A stretch of DNA of 7,031 bases from CAZXMB01 sp964641715. Lineage in GTDB: Bacteria; Desulfobacterota; BSN033; UBA1163. Of the stretch, positions 5,662 to 7,031 are shown piece by piece. The stretch is taken from assembly GCA_964641715.1 (NCBI GenBank), contig CAZXMB010000155.1:1-7031 (forward strand). Reading direction: 5' to 3'. The notes under the pieces were generated by a model, which worked only from the letters and a program-made list of their open reading frames with translations, made no database searches and was not told the DNA's origin. A program made the position numbers and the translations under genes. Position 1 is the stretch's first letter; each line of letters opens with the position of its first letter.

Positions 5662-6747
5662 ATGAATCCAAATAAAAGATTATTAACTCTTTTCATTTCA
5701 TTCACCCTTTCCATATTTCTCCTTACCTCCTGTTCCAATTTGCCGTTGATCGGAAAAAAGAAGAGCAGTGAGAAGCTGCCCGAGGGGAAGACCGTCAACG
5801 TTGAGGGAATGGAGACGATCAAGGGAGTCAATCCCCCCAGACCCGATACCCCTCCCGCTAAAAAACCATCTGCCCAGCCCACTCCAAAGAGAGAGCCTGA
5901 AACGAAAGTGGCCTCTATCCCCTCAAGGCCTTTCAGCGGCTCTCCCCTTCCCTTCTTCCAGCTGGGCTTCAAGAAAAAGGTGGTCATCTTAGACTTTGAA
6001 AATAAAACCACTTATAAAGATGAAAAAATCGGAGAAGCAGTAGCCAAAAGATTCTCCGATAAAGTTGAAGCCACCCAAAGAGCGGTCATCCTGGATCGAA
6101 CCGTTGCCACCGAGATGTTGAGCCGGGAAGGATTTAAATTTGAAAGCCTGACAGACCCGGAAACCATGAAGCGGGCTCACCATTCCCTGGGAATTCAAGC
6201 CTTTGTCTATGGCTCTGTCACGGATGTGAGCATCCTCTCTTCCAAGGCATCGGAGACCTCTGAAGAGGAAGTCTCCTTTGCAACCGCCAAGGTGGAAGTC
6301 CGGCTCCTCGATGCCTCCACCGGAAATCTCCTGAAGACCTTTATCGGGCGAAGCCCCATCTTCGGAACAAAGGAATCTGGTGAGTATAGCCGCAGCAAGG
6401 CAGTGCTTAAAGCCATTGATTTCGGTCTGGAGGATGTACTGGAGGGATTCCTTCGCCAGCTCGACTATCTGGACTGGACCACCACCATCGCAAAGATTGA
6501 AGGGGAGACCCTCTACATCAATGCAGGCAGACTTTCAGGGCTCCGGGTCGGAGATCATCTCGAGATTTATGAACCCGGAAAAGAGATCATTCATCCTGCC
6601 ACCAGACTTTCCCTGGGGTGGACAACCGGCCAGTTGAAAGGGGTCATCAGGGTCCAGGAACTCTTCGGTGTGGATGCCGCCATTGCAAAAAAGGTCCAGG
6701 GCAACGGGTTCAGCCCTAATGATATCGTAAAATCTGCGATAAAATAG
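5662..6747 (+). CDS. CsgG/FlgT-like lipoprotein
   Basis: A 361-aa exported lipoprotein. Residues 1-24 form a type II signal: basic start (N-K-R), a hydrophobic stretch and the lipobox L21-T-S-C24, so C24 should be lipidated. A Pro/Lys-rich linker follows (about 55-97). Residues about 105-265 resemble the CsgG / TolB-N-like fold: K-K-V-V-I-L-D-F-E-N-K, then V-I-L-D-R, and L-G-I-Q-A-F-V-Y-G-S-V ahead of a strand ending L-L-D-A-S-T-G. Residues about 272-355 form a second domain with G-R-L-S-G-L-R-V-G-D-H-L-E-I-Y, similar to the C-terminal domain of FlgT-type proteins. It probably sits at the periplasmic face of an outer membrane as part of an envelope assembly or secretion complex. The ATG at 5662 is preferred over one at 5638 because AAGGAG (5651-5656) precedes it by 5 nt and the signal peptide then begins correctly. 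No curli or flagellar genes are in view, so the exact role is open. Confidence 0.85.
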   Translation: MNPNKRLLTLFISFTLSIFLLTSCSNLPLIGKKKSSEKLPEGKTVNVEGMETIKGVNPPRPDTPPAKKPSAQPTPKREPETKVASIPSRPFSGSPLPFFQLGFKKKVVILDFENKTTYKDEKIGEAVAKRFSDKVEATQRAVILDRTVATEMLSREGFKFESLTDPETMKRAHHSLGIQAFVYGSVTDVSILSSKASETSEEEVSFATAKVEVRLLDASTGNLLKTFIGRSPIFGTKESGEYSRSKAVLKAIDFGLEDVLEGFLRQLDYLDWTTTIAKIEGETLYINAGRLSGLRVGDHLEIYEPGKEIIHPATRLSLGWTTGQLKGVIRVQELFGVDAAIAKKVQGNGFSPNDIVKSAIK

Positions 6748-6864
6748 TGCCGGCCCCTCATCTCCGGTTTATTCCATTGGTGGAAAATTTCAATGATACT
6801 TTGAGAAAAGAAATTGCCCTGTTCTGAACACCTCTTTCCTAAAATTTGAGGATGACCTGCGGGA

Positions 6865-7031
6865 ATGGATAAAAACGAGATTCAAATTCGATGCAAGGCC
6901 TGCAGTGCGAGATTTCAGATTCCCCCGCTTGAGCGAATGGCTCAATGTCCGGAGTGCCATCAGGAGTGGAGGATCAAATGGCTCGATTCCCGCTCCGCTA
7001 TGATCATCGCCCCTGTCTCCTGGAAAGAGTA
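6865..7031 (+). CDS. Small zinc-ribbon protein, right edge of window (possibly incomplete)
   Basis: The first 55 residues are visible; the next codon begins TA and could be a stop or tyrosine, so the gene may end exactly here or continue. A zinc ribbon is formed by C10-K-A-C13 and C28-P-E-C31, followed by E34-W-R-I-K-W-L-D-S42 and a hydrophobic I-I-A-P-V-S-W (47-53). It aligns without gaps from C28 onward to C45 onward of the AOR-operon zinc-ribbon protein. An in-frame TGA at 6853 means the ATG at 6865 is the first possible ATG. The Shine-Dalgarno is weak (GAGG at 6848-6851, 13 nt away). Gene 117 bp after the lipoprotein on the same strand; the gap shows no clear terminator, so co-transcription is possible. 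Function unknown; metal or nucleic-acid binding is inferred. Confidence 0.7.
   Translation, partial: MDKNEIQIRCKACSARFQIPPLERMAQCPECHQEWRIKWLDSRSAMIIAPVSWKE

Noticed and set aside
1..7031. CRISPR array, tRNA, rRNA or transposase
   Set aside because: No regularly spaced direct repeats, cloverleaf-like sequence, rRNA segment or transposase frame was seen on either strand.

Overview
The window reads as chromosomal DNA of an anaerobic bacterium, probably a Desulfobacterota/Syntrophobacterales-type organism. This is inferred from the gene content: a tungsten-type aldehyde:ferredoxin oxidoreductase (AOR) family enzyme, a 16-cysteine polyferredoxin, an acyl-CoA dehydrogenase, a short-chain dehydrogenase and a CsgG-like lipoprotein. 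No marker gene fixes the taxonomy. Coding DNA is of moderate GC, in sharp contrast to one very AT-rich intergenic island.

Layout from left to right. A minus-strand redox operon covers 45-2910. In transcription order it holds a 93-aa zinc-ribbon protein (2629-2910), an AOR-family oxidoreductase (702-2642, overlapping the previous gene by 14 bp) and a four-cluster ferredoxin (91-600). A 3' hairpin lies at 45-75. A 14-bp-arm inverted repeat sits between the AOR and ferredoxin genes. The 420-bp region 2911-3330 holds a consensus-like promoter for this operon (3016-3042), an island with 91 of 100 bases A/T (3061-3160), and two identical 16-bp palindromes (2965-2980 and 3252-3267). The second palindrome also looks like the terminator of the next gene.

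Further right, still on the minus strand, are an acyl-CoA dehydrogenase (3331-4476) and an SDR-family oxidoreductase (4756-5496), each with its own candidate promoter. A compact divergent promoter region (5526-5602) separates the SDR gene from a plus-strand gene for an exported lipoprotein with a CsgG/FlgT-like fold (5662-6747). The right edge cuts, or just reaches, the end of a second small zinc-ribbon gene (6865 onward). Its protein aligns with the AOR-linked zinc ribbon.

How the genes may work together: the SDR and acyl-CoA dehydrogenase suit acyl-CoA (beta-oxidation-like) chemistry. The AOR and polyferredoxin suit low-potential oxidation or reduction of an aldehyde or carboxylic/acyl substrate with ferredoxin. 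Substrate assignment is not possible from sequence alone. The most unusual items are the paired zinc-ribbon proteins, the duplicated palindrome around the AOR promoter, and an acyl-CoA dehydrogenase that departs from two family FAD-contact motifs.
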